NCBI RefSeq assembly: GCF_905171765.1
Contig: NC_053390.1
Span: 136,726,820-136,790,819, forward strand
Length of the DNA: 64,000 nt
Source of the DNA: Bufo bufo
Taxonomy: Eukaryota; Chordata; Amphibia; Anura; Bufonidae
Direction of reading: 5' to 3'
This document shows, piece by piece, positions 33,469 to 43,839 of this stretch. The position numbers and the translations under genes are program-made. Every line of letters starts with the position of its first letter. Positions within the stretch are counted from its first letter, which is position 1. Below the pieces are notes generated by a model. That model saw nothing but the letters and a program-made list of their open reading frames with translations. It was not told where the DNA came from and searched no databases.

Positions 33469-34456
33469 GACCTCTTTCACACGGGCGAGATTTCGACACG
33501 GGTGCAATGTGTGAGGTGAACGCATTGCACCCGCACTGAATCCGGACCCATTAATTTCTATGGGGCTGTGCACATGAGCGGTGATTTTCACGCATCACTA
33601 GTGCGTTGCGTGAAAATAGCAGCATGCTCTATTTTATGCGTTTTTCACGCAACGCAGGCTCCATAGAAGTGAATGGGGCTGCGTGAAAGTCGCAAGCATC
33701 CGCAAGCAAGTGCGGATGTGGTGCGATTTTCACGCACGGTTGCTAGGAGACTATCGGGATGGGGACCCGATCATTATTATTTTCCCTTATAACATGGTTA
33801 TAAGGGAAAGTAATAGCATTCTTAATACAGAATGCTTAGTAAAATAGGGCTGGAGGGGTTAAAAAAAGAAATAATAATAATTTAACTCACCTCATCCACT
33901 TGGTCGCGCAGCCCGGCTTCTCTTCTGCCTTCATCTGTGAGGAAAAGGACCTGTAGTGATGTCACTGCGCTCATTCCATGGTGATGGATTATGTGATGGA
34001 CCGTGTGATGAGCGCAGTGACGTCATCAAAGGTCCTTTACCCGGGTCCTAAAGAAAGAAGAAAGAAGAAAGAAGAGAAGCCGGGCTGCGCGAACAAGTGG
34101 ATTAAGGTGTGTTAAATTTTTATTTTATTTTTATAACCCCTCCATCACTATTTTACTTAGCATTCTGTTTTAAGAATGCTATTATTTTCCCTTAGAACCA
34201 TGTTATAAGGAAAATAATACAATCTACACAACCTTGAACCCAAACCCGAACTTCAGTGAAGAAGTTCGGGTCTGAGTATCACATTCAGTTTTTTATCACG
34301 CGCGTGCAAAAAGCATTGCACCCGCGCGATAAAAACTGAGCAACGGAACGCAATCGCAGTCAAAACTGACTGCAATTGCGCACCTACTCGCGCGGGTTTG
34401 CCGCAATGCACCCGGGACGCATCCTGAGCCAAAACGTGACGCCCGTGTGAAAGATA
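33469..34456. mobile_element. Large palindromic PIF/Harbinger-like MITE (about 988 bp)
   Basis: TAA precedes GACCTCTTTCACACGGGCG. The right end ACGCCCGTGTGAAAGA is its mirror. The arms contain long mirrored blocks such as TTTTCCCTTATAAC, GCAGCCCGGCTTCTCTTCT and GGACCTGTAGTGATGTCACTG with its partner near 34010-34040. A (GAAAGAA)n tract lies at 34051-34078. There is no coding sequence. Confidence 0.8.
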
Positions 34457-35262
34457 CTTTGATGATGACTGACAGGATTCTACCTAGTTGTCTCCCATTC
34501 TCTCTAGGAGAGAACTGCCAATCGTCAGCAGATGGGCGGGAGAGCAGGAGATTATGAATAACCATGACTCTTCTCAGGTAGATTGGACTCTTTTCAAGGC
34601 CTGGGCTGTAATGATTATGATGCTGGTTCTCGGCAACCACTTACGTTTAGCTGATGAGTGACACACCGCTGAAATCAACATTTCTGTCACTATTTTATGC
34701 TGCCCTCAGTGAGGTCAGCATAACGTTGATGACAGGGTCCCTTTAAGGATAAAGCCAGGGGTATTATAGATCTGTTTTATATGGTTCCATAATATGGCGC
34801 TATACCTTGTTGTGGACCTATTCCTTACCACCGTGAACTTACCCAAACCAGAGACACTTACAGTATAAAAAAACAAAAGTATGTCTCTGGTTTGTCTGGT
34901 AACCCGAGTCATGTTCCTAGGCTGTTTAAAAGGTCAGGCACTGACTTCAGGGTAGACCATTTTCTTTCTTCTACAGGATAGCTATTGTGTATTTTTTTCC
35001 AGGTAGCCTTGCCATGAAAGAGACTTACCTGGTGGAATCCCACAAGAAGAACCACTACTTTTATTGCAATCTCAACAACTAAAACTTGATTATGATCCCA
35101 TATTATTTGTCATCTTTATGCATGACAGGTATTGCAGATTCTTAGGATGGGAAATGATTACTGTATATGTATTTTAGATCTCCTTTATCGAAGCTCCCCA
35201 GCTTAGGAGGCTGCTGCTGATCACTACCAATAATGGAAATATATAATGAAGTCATTGCCATG
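34457..35262. other. No gene recognised; one orphan MITE end
   Basis: GACAGGGTCCCTTTAA near 34730-34745 resembles the right end of a TTAA MITE without its left partner. The rest is unassigned. Confidence 0.35.
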
Positions 35263-35889
35263 TTAAAGGGGTTGCCTCACTTCAGTAAATGGGATTTATC
35301 ATGTAGAGAAAGTTAATACAAGGCACTTCCTAATGTACTGTTATTATGCATATTGCTTCCTTTGCTGGCTGCAGGGCCGTCTTTAACGCAGGGCAAAAGG
35401 GGCAGCTCCTGGGGGTCCCAAGGCAGCTGCCTCTTGAGCCCTGCTGGCCAGTGGCATAGCGTGAGGAGGGCCGTTGCCCCAGGCGCAAAATTCAAGGGGG
35501 CGCTAGCAGAGCCGCACCGCCAATTAGGCAAAGTAAGGGAATGGCCCCAGGCGGCGCGGCCCTGGTGACAAGTTGGGGGTGGCGACAGGGCACAGGGAGA
35601 TGAGCGCTTCCATTGTGGAAGCGCTCATCTCCATAGTCATCTGTATCGCCGTCCTCAGGACAGCGATACAGATAGTTGTGCTGCGTTGGGGCAGGGGAGG
35701 GAGAGGCATCTCCCTTCCCTGTTCCTCTGATAGGCTGCAGTCTATCAGAGGCCGGTGCAGGCGTCCCGATGACATAATCGCGCCGCATGAGCCGTACAGT
35801 GCAGGACACAGGCCAGAAGAGGCCTGCATCGCATCACTGCCAGCCTGATGGAGGTAAGTATAAGTGTTTATTTTTTTATATGGTACTAC

Positions 35890-36520
35890 TTACTGGCACA
35901 ACATGATTGGGGGACATCTATGGGGGCACTTGTTAATGGCACATGATTGGGGGGCATCTATGGGGGCACTTGTTACTGGCACATGATTGGCGGGCATCGA
36001 TGGGGGCTCCTGTTACTGGCACTTGATTGGGGGGCATCTATGGGGGCACATGTTACTGGCACATAATTGGGTGGGCATCTATGGGGGCACTTGTTATTGG
36101 CACATGAATGGGGGGCATCTATGGGGTACTTGTTACTGGCACATGATTGGGGGGCATCTATGGGGGTAATTGTTACTGGCAAATGATTGGGGGGCATCTA
36201 TGGGGGTACTTGTTACTGGCACAAGATTGGGGGCATCTAGGGGGGCACTTGTTACTGGCACATGATTGGGGGGGCAACTATGGGGGAACTTATTACTGGC
36301 ACATGATTGGGGGGCATCTATGGGGGCACTTGTTATTGGCACATTATTGGGGGGCATCTATGGGGGTACTTGTAACTGGCACATGATTGGGGAGCATTTA
36401 TGGGGGTACTTGTTACTGGCACATGATTGGGGGCATCTATGGGGGCACTTGTTACTGGCACATTATTGGGGGGCATCTATGGGGGCACTTCTTACTGGCA
36501 CATTATTGGGGGCACTATGG
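35890..36520. repeat. 40-bp minisatellite, about 16 units
   Basis: The units read GGCACATGATTGGGGGGC + ATCTATGGGGGCACTTGTTACT, with period 39-41 bp. The period keeps several frames open, so the long Gly/Trp/His-rich reading frames here are artefacts. Degenerate GGGGCACTAT repeats continue to about 36850 and again at 37310-37640. Confidence 0.9.
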
Positions 36521-36860
36521 GGGCATCTACTGAGGCCACGAAGAAGGGGTATTTTATATGGGTCCTCTGTATAGGGACATTTTATACTGGGGCACATTAT
36601 GGTGGGTACTATGAGGAAGGGGAGAGAGGAGTACTATGGGATCATCTATGGGGGCACTAAGAAGGGGTATTTTATACTTATGGGGGACACTGACGGCATC
36701 TACTGGGGCACTATATAGGGGTATTTTATACTGGCACATTATGGGGGCACTATGGGGACATTAGCTCAACTGGGGGTATTAAAAGGGGGTATTTTTGCAC
36801 TGGCACATTATAAGGAGAAGTATTACTACTGGGGGGCATTATGATGGGCTTTATTACTAC

Positions 36861-37235
36861 GGTAAGACAAACTCCAGCAAAATTTGCTTTGGTGTTCTTA
36901 GTGTTTATTGTAATGCGGCAAAGTAACACTTTGTGTGACGTTTTGGCACAATAGCCTTTTTCAAACAAATGGCGCTCTGGAGAAAGGAGCCAGATAGTGC
37001 TGCGCTGTGGAGATGTATAGCATGCAAATGCATACAATGGGTATAGGCGCCTATACCCATTGCATGCATTTGCATGCTATACATCTCCACAGCGCAGCAC
37101 TATCTGGCTCCTTTCTCCAGAGCGGCATTTGTTTGAAAAAGGCTATTGTGCCGAAACGTCACACAAAGTGTTACTTTGCCGCATTACAATAAACACTAAG
37201 AACACCAAAGCAAATTTTGCTGGAGTTTGCCTTAT
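36861..37235. repeat. 375-bp near-perfect palindrome with GAAACGT hairpin motif
   Basis: The axis is at 37048/37049 within TATAGGCGCCTATA. Each arm contains the octamer ATGCAAATGCAT, a short stem GGC-TATTGT-GCC followed by GAAACGTCACAC, and AATAAACAC about 40 bp further out. The palindrome lies inside the hAT element. It is related in layout, not in overall sequence, to 54187-54568. Confidence 0.9.
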
Positions 37236-38710
37236 CATATATACAGGGTGGGATCCCGACTCCACGCAGCACCACCTAGTGTGCCACACTGTTCTACTAT
37301 TATCAGGGCTTTATTACTACTGGGGGTCTATGGGGAACATGATTACTAGTATGGGCACTATGGGAGCATTAGTACTTCTGGGGCACAGTGGGGACATGTT
37401 GGGGGCACTGTAGGAGCACTATTACTACCATGTGTTCTCTAGCAGAGAATTATTCCTATTGGTGGGACTTTTGGGCGCACTATTACTGTGGGGCACCTTG
37501 GCACAGTATCAGCTTACCACAATTATTTTTTGGGGATGTTATGTTTACACTAGTGTCAGGGGCACTATTTGCTGGGCGCAGTTATTTTAGGGCACTGTGT
37601 GCCAATAATTAGTGAAGGGCACTATCTGCATGGTACTACTATTATCAGGGGGTTTATCTGTTTCTGCAGTATAGTTTTGGGGAGCACAGCGGCACAGTAT
37701 TGGGGGTGGTAGGATAATTTGTCAAGAAGATAGGAGGATGATGGAAAAGTGGCAAACTAAGATTTTGTTTGTCAAACTGACAAGAAATGGCTGAAAAATG
37801 GTGGTCTGCTCTGAAGGTCTGAAAGGAGAACATGAGGAAAGAGAACATCTACATCAGAGAGACGTCACTGGATGTAAGAGTTATTAGTAGTGCAGTGCTT
37901 TTTTAATTTTTAGAATAATGATACAGCCATTTTATTTGATACTTTTGTGCTGATTCTTTTTTCCGCTCTATATTAAGGCATACTATAGTCACCAGACCCA
38001 CAACAGCTAAACGTAGTAGTTCTGGTGTCTATAGCATGTCTCTGCAAACTTTTTATTGTAAACACTGCCTTTTCAGAAAAAAAGGCAGTATTTACATTAC
38101 TGCCAAGGAACACCTCTAGTGGGCACTCATCATTATTAAAGTTTACTACTCTACGAGGTGTGTGGATTTTTTTGTGTGTGTGTGTTGTGGTGGAGGTCAT
38201 GATTGCATGCTAGGGTGTGGGAAGGCGGGATCAAGTAAATTCTTGCCCAGGGTCCAATCAATATTAAAGACGGCACTGGCGGGCTGGATTCATTTTTCCA
38301 CCACATTATATACTGCTTGTTTCCATGGTTACAGACCACCCTCGAATCCATCATTAGTGGGCGTGCTTACACACAATAGCCAAAAGCGTCAGCTTCTCTG
38401 GTGGCAGGGACAATGGGAGCACACATAGGCTGGTGCCTTTTCCTATATTATGCAAGCACGACCACCACTGATGGATTGCAGGGTGGTCTGTAACCATGGA
38501 AATGAGCAATGTATAATGTGATGAAAAAATGACTCCAGCCAGCAAAGGAGACAGTATGGATAATCACAATACATTAGTAAGTGCCTTGTATTAACTTTCT
38601 CTACATGATAAATGCCACTTGCTGAAGTGAGAAAACCCCTTTAAGTGAAATTGCATTGTTGATGAACTCTTGCCCTTACAATGTAATATCTTTATTAATA
38701 GGGATTTGTG

Positions 38711-38721
38711 TTCTGTTGTAG
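38711..38721 (+). promoter_or_regulatory. Splice acceptor of the GPCR exon
   Basis: A T-rich tract ending TTCTGTTGTAG directly before the open exon. Confidence 0.7.
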
Positions 38722-38838
38722 GTCTCATTTCTGGCTTCTGCTTACATTAGCCCTGAACTCTCCAATGAAAGTTGTGCAGGTCTAGCATCTATCACCCACT
38801 ATTTCTACCTCTGTCAGTTCATGTGGATGCTTATACAG
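38722..38838 (+). CDS. adgrv1: Coding exon of an adhesion GPCR, probably ADGRV1 (TM2 end to TM3)
   Basis: A 117-bp exon, exactly 39 codons and phase 0 at both ends, lies between acceptor TTCTGTTGTAG and the consensus donor CAG/GTAAGT. It is fully open in that frame. The translation contains [16 protein letters not shown] and then [16 protein letters not shown]. This fits the end of TM2, a short extracellular loop with an NES glycosylation site and the conserved TM3 Cys, then TM3. The TM3 wording is closest to ADGRV1 (VLGR1), the very large stereocilia adhesion receptor of the Usher complex. The gene assignment rests on memory of the family. No frame damage is present, in contrast to every transposon ORF nearby. 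No other exon was found in the window. Confidence 0.75.
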
Positions 38839-38844
38839 GTAAGT
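38839..38844 (+). promoter_or_regulatory. Splice donor of the GPCR exon
   Basis: GTAAGT follows exon-terminal CAG, a perfect vertebrate donor. Confidence 0.8.
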
Positions 38845-40040
38845 TAAGAATCTTATAACAGGACATGCTTTATTTTAAGTTGTCAGCAAATAACTTAGAA
38901 AAAAAAATATTTGCAACTTGTCTTGTGGATCTTTTTAATTGTCGACATATAAACCTTCTTACGAATATAATAGGACATCTAAAGCAGTGATCAGAAGTGT
39001 AGCTATGAAGGGTGCAGAGGTAGCAGTTGAATCATGGTCATGGTGCTTTAGGGTGTCCAAACGCCTCTCTGCCACAAAAGAAGACACCGAATGGTAGATG
39101 AGGGGCATGTTGCATATTTTGCACTTGGGCCATGAAGCATCCAGTTACTCCTTTAGAAATCATCTGATCTCTAAGGCTTTGCAGTGTGATATGATTAACA
39201 GTCCTAGGATGTCCTGGCAGCCATAGCCGATGACTGTCAGGGCCTGCTGGAAGTTTTAGTTTGAAGACCACTATTCTAAAAGATACTTGTTTCAACATTT
39301 TGTATTTGCATAAACACATTTTGGTCTTAGATGTAGAGATCTTCAACTAGATTTATTGGACAGAGTTGGGCACAGGTGAAAACCCCAAAGAAGCTTTACA
39401 CTTTTTTCTGGTCCAATAGTAAGCAAGTATTAGCAAAGAACAAACAGTAGTTGCCAGCCTACAAATTAGAGGAACAGAGAGTGGAAGTGGATGGGAGTGG
39501 TGGCTGAGGTAATGGGAGTGGTTGTAGTCCTCATGGTGGCCAATCCTGGCTTCAGCACTCTTCTGGACAGGGAATGGGGGCGCAACACTTCTTTCCCTCA
39601 GGGCACACCTTTGATCTGGAGTCTCTTGCCTGGTAGTGACCAAGGTGCACTTGGTGCTGGATGGGTAGTGGGGTTCCAGGCAGGAAAAGAGGTTCAGGAC
39701 CAGCAGATGGTGGAGGCAATGACCAGGAACGTTTGGTTGAAATAAATAGAGTCTCTCTTTACTGAATAGATGAAGGGTGTTACAGTACAAACACAAGCAG
39801 CAGGCACAGTTCTCTGATATTGCACAAGGTAGGCTTTTCCCAAAGGTTGCATATAGAAGGTGGCAATGATGCTAGTAGTACTCCCTGAGTCTCTTTCTAT
39901 AGATTAGATACTAGTAATCTCTTTAAATTGGCTAAAGGTGTGCAATCACTCTGAATATACTTTCTGCAGTACCTATTTGCAGGGTGCAGTCCTAGATCAG
40001 ATGGTTAGTCCATCTCAGAAGTATGGTGGGCACCAGAAGC
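38845..40040. other. Intron sequence, no further gene recognised
   Basis: 39200-39275 has GTCCTGGCAGCC and CAGGGCCTGCTGGAAGTTTTAG, a worn copy of the hAT MITE family seen at 15363-15499. A 147-residue minus frame (39796-39353) has no motif and lies in sequence that may be an unclassified LTR fragment. Confidence 0.4.
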
Positions 40041-40080
40041 AATTAACTCTTTCCACATAATAATGTGGAAAGAGTTAATT
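40041..40080. repeat. Perfect 18-bp hairpin at the 5' edge of the CR1 copy
   Basis: AATTAACTCTTTCCACAT and its exact inverse ATGTGGAAAGAGTTAATT are separated by four bases. The LINE reading frame starts immediately afterwards. Confidence 0.85.
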
Positions 40081-41188
40081 AATAATAGATGGAGGAGGTG
40101 CAGTAGACATCGCTTATCTAGACTTTAGTAAGGCTTTTGATACTGTCCCACATAGAAAGCTTATCAATAAAGTGCAGTCTTTGGGCTTGGACTCCCATAT
40201 TGTTGAATGGATTATGCAGTGGCTGAGGGACAGGCAACAGAGGGTTGTAGTCAATGGAGTATATTCAGACCAAGGTCTTGTTACCAGTGGGGTACCTCAG
40301 GGATCTGTTCTGGGACCCATATTGTTTAATATCTTTATCAGCGAAATTGCAGAAGGCCTCGATGGTAAGGTGTGTCTTTTTGCTGATGACACAAAGATTT
40401 GTAACAGGGTTGATGTTCCTGGAGGGATACACCAAATGGAAAAGGACTTAGGAAAACTAGAGGAATGGTCAAAAATATGGCAACTAAAATTTAATGTGGA
40501 TAAGTGCAAGATAATGCACCTGGGACGTAAAAACCCAAGAGCAGAATATAAAATCTGTGATACAGTCCTAACCTCAGTATCTGAGGAAAGGGATTTAGGG
40601 GTCATTATTTCAGAAGACTTAAAGGCAGGCAGACAATGTCATAGAGCAGCAGGAAATGCTAGCAGAATGCTTGGGTGTATAGGGAGAGGAATTACCAGTA
40701 GAAAGAGAGAGGTGCTCATGCCGCTCTACAGAGCACTAGTGAGACCTCATTTGGAGTATTGTGCTCAGTACTGGAGACCATATCTCCAGAAGGATATTGA
40801 TACTTTGGAGAGAGTTCAGAGAAGAGCTACTAAACTGCTACATGGATTGCAGGATAAAACTTACCAGGAAAGATTAAAGCACCTTAATATGTATAGCTTG
40901 GAAGAAAGACGAGACAGAGGGGATATGATAGAAACTTTTAAATACATAAAGGGAATCAACAAGGTAAAAGAGGAGAGAATATTCAAAAGAAGAAAAACTG
41001 CTACAAGAGGACATAGTTTTAAACTAGAGGGGCAAAGGTTTAAAAGTAATATCAGGAAGTATTACTTTACTGAGAGAGTAGTGGATGCATGGAATAGCCT
41101 TCCTGCAGAAGTGGTAGCTGCAAATACAGTGGAGGAGTTTAAAGGGTTTCTATCACTTCGTTTCACCTATTTAGCTTTCAGACACTAG
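40079..41188 (+). pseudogene. CR1 ORF2 reverse transcriptase, N-terminally truncated, C-terminus replaced by MITE sequence
   Basis: The frame is open for about 1.1 kb. It shows AYLDFSKAFDTVPHRKL (about 40112-40162), [19 protein letters not shown] near 40283-40340, and the catalytic box CLFADDTKI near 40374-40402, with both Asp present. The C-terminal domain includes ALVRPHLEYCAQYWRPY and VQRRATKLLHGLQ. The endonuclease half is absent. At 41139-41142 a TTAA within the Glu-Phe-Lys codons was used by a MITE, so the last residues before the stop at 41186-41188 are MITE-encoded. The natural terminus is recovered after 41831. Confidence 0.88.
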
Positions 41189-41830
41189 CGATCCGCTAGT
41201 GTCTGCTCTATCTAACCATCCTAATATAAGAGCTTATTGTCCTGCCGTTTAGCTAAAAAAATAACTTATATAGATATGCAAATGAGCCTCTAGGTGCTAT
41301 GGGGGCGTCATTAGCACCTAGAGGCTCCGTCTACCTTAACAAACTGCCGCCGCCCAGCGCGTCCCTCCAGCCCGCCCATCTCCTCCGGAATGCGATGCTC
41401 CTCGTATTCGGCGCATGCGCAGTGAATGTCTGATCGCTTCCCTGCTCAGACATCTCCACTGCGCCTGTTCCTCGGAGCACTATGACGTCATCGGCGCAGG
41501 CGCAGTGGAGATGTCTGAGCAGGGAAGCGATCAGACATTCACTGCGCATGCGCAGAACAGAGACGCGCACGGAGAGGATCGCTTCAGCTGGAGATGGGCG
41601 GGCTGGAGGGACGCGCTGGGCGGCGGCAGTTTGTTAAGGTAGACGGAGCCTCTAGGTGCTAATGACGCCCCCATAGCACCTAGAGGCTCATTTGCATATC
41701 TATATAAGTTATTTTTTTAGCTAAACGGCAGGACAATAAGCTCTTATATTAGGATGGTTAGATAAAGCAGACACTAGCGGATCGCTAGTGTCTGAAAGCT
41801 AAATAGGTGAAACGAAGTGATAGAAACCCT
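41143..41830. mobile_element. 688-bp near-perfect palindromic TTAA MITE within CR1
   Basis: TTAA is at 41139-41142 and 41831-41834. Arms start AGGGTTTCTATCACTTCG and end CGAAGTGATAGAAACCCT. Each arm has an octamer ATGCAAAT/ATTTGCAT and GCCTCTAGGTGCTA. The core carries GCGCATGCGC twice and TGACGTCATCGGCGCAGGCG. The insertion is clean: removing it restores the CR1 frame across a single TTAA. Confidence 0.95.
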
Positions 41831-41985
41831 TTAAGCATGCATGGGATAGGCATAAGGCCATCCTTCATATAAGATAGGGCCAGGGGCTATCCATAGTATT
41901 TAGTATATTGGGCAGACTGGATGGGCCAGATGGTTCTTATCTGCCGACACATTCTATGTTTCTATGTTTCTATGTTTCACATGCT

Positions 41986-42286
41986 GTAAAATCTATTGCC
42001 ATAAACATGTGTTTATCTTACTGTTTCAGTCCGGCATGGCTTAAATTGGTCCTTAACATTCTGTAAATATCCAGTTATTCCTTCTCTTAGAGAGTAATAG
42101 TAAAGTTGCTTTCTGGCAGTTTTCCACCCTCAGGAGTGGTGTTTTCCTGGATAAGAGTTCTGTTTCAGGGCCTACTTGATAGAGCACACCAAAGCAGCCT
42201 GTCTCCCAGCAACTACATTAAGAACTGCCAGTTAACTATTTTCCACCGATATACAACTTTTTGAGATACACAGTGCACAGATCCTT
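41986..42286. other. No gene recognised
   Basis: Unassigned intron-like sequence. Confidence 0.35.
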
Positions 42287-42290
42287 TTAA

Positions 42291-42698
42291 GAGGACCTTT
42301 CGTGGCTTTTTTGTATCGTGAGGCAACTGTAGATGTAAATACTTTTTTTTTCAATAATATCCACTGGTTTCCTCAGTGGACGTCTCCTTCTCTCTGGCTG
42401 TTAAGCCGTCCAGTCACAGTGGACTGCGTCACAACCAGGGAGAAGGTGAGCTGTTCTTGTAAATCTCACGAGAACAGGCTATCTGAACGAGTATAGTACT
42501 TGCTGTACTCGCATACATAGTCTGTTTACCAAATCTCACGTGAAGCCAAGGAGAAGGAGATGCTCACTGAAGAGACCAGGTGTCTCCTCCTACCTGTACC
42601 AATGATCTGAATAGCAGGAGGCACAGTGGAGCGGAGGGATGTTTTTGAAAAAAAGCATACCAGTTTGTGATACAAAAACCTATAGAAGAAGGTCCTCT
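42291..42698. mobile_element. T2/Kolobok-like MITE (408 bp)
   Basis: TTAA is at 42287-42290 and 42699-42702. Ends are GAGGACCTTTCGTGGC and GAAGAAGGTCCTC. Inner mirrored blocks include TTTTTTGTATCGTGAGG with TTTGTGATACAAAAACC, and CTCACGAGAACAGG with its partner. It shares its terminus with 17816-18125. Confidence 0.85.
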
Positions 42699-42702
42699 TT
42701 AA

Positions 42703-43180
42703 GTAAACATTTTAACAGCTTTTAAAGTGTGAAACATAACATTAACCCTTTAGTAGTGAACCTGATATTAACCCTTTAGCAGTGACGGGTCATTGCAACT
42801 ACAGCCATTAAAACTTTTAGGGCTTATACAAATCATCCATCAAATTTTAAAAAGTACATGTAATACATATACAGTATCTACCTAAAAGTACATGTAATAC
42901 ACAAACAGTATCTACCTAAAAGTACATGTAAGTACACATATGTACTTGAAATATGTTGATTTCATGTCTAAGGTGTTGCCATTTGGACTCCTTCAAAATT
43001 ATCCCATTGGAGTTTTATGGGCGCCATGATGAGTGAAAAATTTCTTAAATCTCAATAGTTTGTTCTCACACATTAGTTTTAATCCGACACATGATAAATT
43101 TGCTGTTACAGGTATGGTGGAATGCAGATAAGAAATTCAGTACCAATCAGAACCTGATTAAACAACAAAAATTTGTTGCT
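42703..43180. repeat. Short tandem duplications in otherwise unassigned DNA
   Basis: ATATTAACCCTTTAGYAGTG is duplicated at about 42743-42785. A 38-bp unit with AAAAGTACATGTAATACA and CAGTATCTACCT is repeated about 2.5 times at 42850-42936. Confidence 0.7.
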
Positions 43181-43183
43181 TAA

Positions 43184-43377
43184 GGCTACTTTCACACTAG
43201 CGGCAGCCTTCTGCCACTACTGCACGTGTGCCGCCAGAGGTCCAATCCGGCCCCATTGACTATAATGGAGGCAGACCTCCGGCGGCACGCGTGCACTAAC
43301 GGCAGCACGGATCCGACAGGCTGTTCACCCGCCATAACAGCCTGCCGGAGAAGGCTGCCGCTGGTGTGAAAGTAGCA
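43184..43377. mobile_element. PIF/Harbinger-like MITE (194 bp)
   Basis: Ends are GGCTACTTTCACACTAGCG and CTGGTGTGAAAGTAGCA, flanked by TAA and TTA. The core contains GGCAGCCTTCTGCC and its mirror. Confidence 0.85.
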
Positions 43378-43509
43378 TTAGAATATTATTTACTTATGTG
43401 TTATATAAGCATAAGAAAGTCACTTTACAGCCCTCTGAAGCATAACACAAAGTCCTGAATGTAAAAATAGCTGCAGGAAATTAATATTTTTTCTGGATTA
43501 TATCATTTA

Positions 43510-43782
43510 GGGTCCATTCACACGTCCGTAGAATGTGTTCGCACCCGTTCCGCAATTATCTGGAACGGGTGCGGACCCATTCATTCTCTATGGGGCAGGA
43601 ATGGATGCGGACAGCACACGCATTCCGGAGTGCGGCCCCGAACTTCCGGTCCGCAGCTCCAGAAAAAAATAGAAAATGTCCTATTCTTGTCTGCAATTGC
43701 GGACAAGAATAGGCAGTTCTATGGGGGTGAGGGCCGGGTGTATTGCGGATCCACAGTACACTATGGACATGTGAATGGACCC
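43510..43782. mobile_element. PIF/Harbinger-like MITE (273 bp)
   Basis: TSD TTA is at 43507-43509 and 43783-43785. Ends are GGGTCCATTCACACGTCC and GGACATGTGAATGGACCC. A central palindrome is formed by CCTATTCTTGTCTGCAATTG and its mirror. Confidence 0.9.
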
Positions 43783-43839
43783 TTACAACACAGCAAAACA
43801 TGTATAAGGTACAAATATAGAATGTTATCATGTTAGTTA

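Larger units (their letters stand above)
35372..38278. mobile_element. hAT-type element (2.9 kb) nested in the MITE
   Basis: Termini are CAGGGCCGTCTTTAA and TTAAAGACGGCACTG. The flanking 8-mers are GCTGGCTG (35364-35371) and GCGGGCTG (38279-38286), 7 of 8 identical, as expected for an aged hAT duplication. The interior holds a 40-bp minisatellite, degenerate GGGGCACTA repeats and a 375-bp palindrome. No transposase is recognised. Confidence 0.75.
35267..38640. mobile_element. T2/Kolobok-like MITE split by a hAT element
   Basis: TTAA is at 35263-35266 and 38641-38644. The left arm AGGGGTTGCCTCACTTC, GTAGAGAAAGTTAATACAAG is mirrored at the right as CTTGTATTAACTTTCTCTAC, GAAGTGAGAAAACCCC. The inner arm sequence CATTATATACTGCTTG with CCATGGTTACAGACCACCCT is also mirrored (38300-38525). 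The hAT insertion at 35372-38278 explains the 3.4-kb span; the original MITE was about 460 bp. Confidence 0.85.
40079..41985 (+). mobile_element. CR1-type LINE, 5' truncated, with 3' tail
   Basis: The copy includes the RT C-terminal half and a 3' end reading GGGCAGACTGGATGGGCC...TTCTTATCTGCCG, followed by about three TATGTTTC units (41956-41979), the usual CR1-like tail repeat. A foldback MITE lies at 41143-41830. It is one of the youngest-looking LINEs in the window. Confidence 0.9.

Noticed and set aside
34960..35030. Possible host exon between TTCTTCTACAG and CCAG/GTAGCC
   Set aside because: The donor is weak, the segment is only about 26 bp, and no conserved protein wording appears.
35890..36520. 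CRISPR-like look of regularly spaced repeats
   Set aside because: The units are contiguous diverged minisatellite copies with no unique spacers, and the DNA is vertebrate.
35987..36660. Gly/Trp/His-rich and Pro/Ser-rich repeat proteins on both strands
   Set aside because: They are translations of the 40-bp minisatellite; periodic units keep frames open by chance.
41331..41642. Twin 75-79 codon frames on opposite strands with nearly identical sequence
   Set aside because: They are the two arms of the 688-bp palindrome read in opposite directions.
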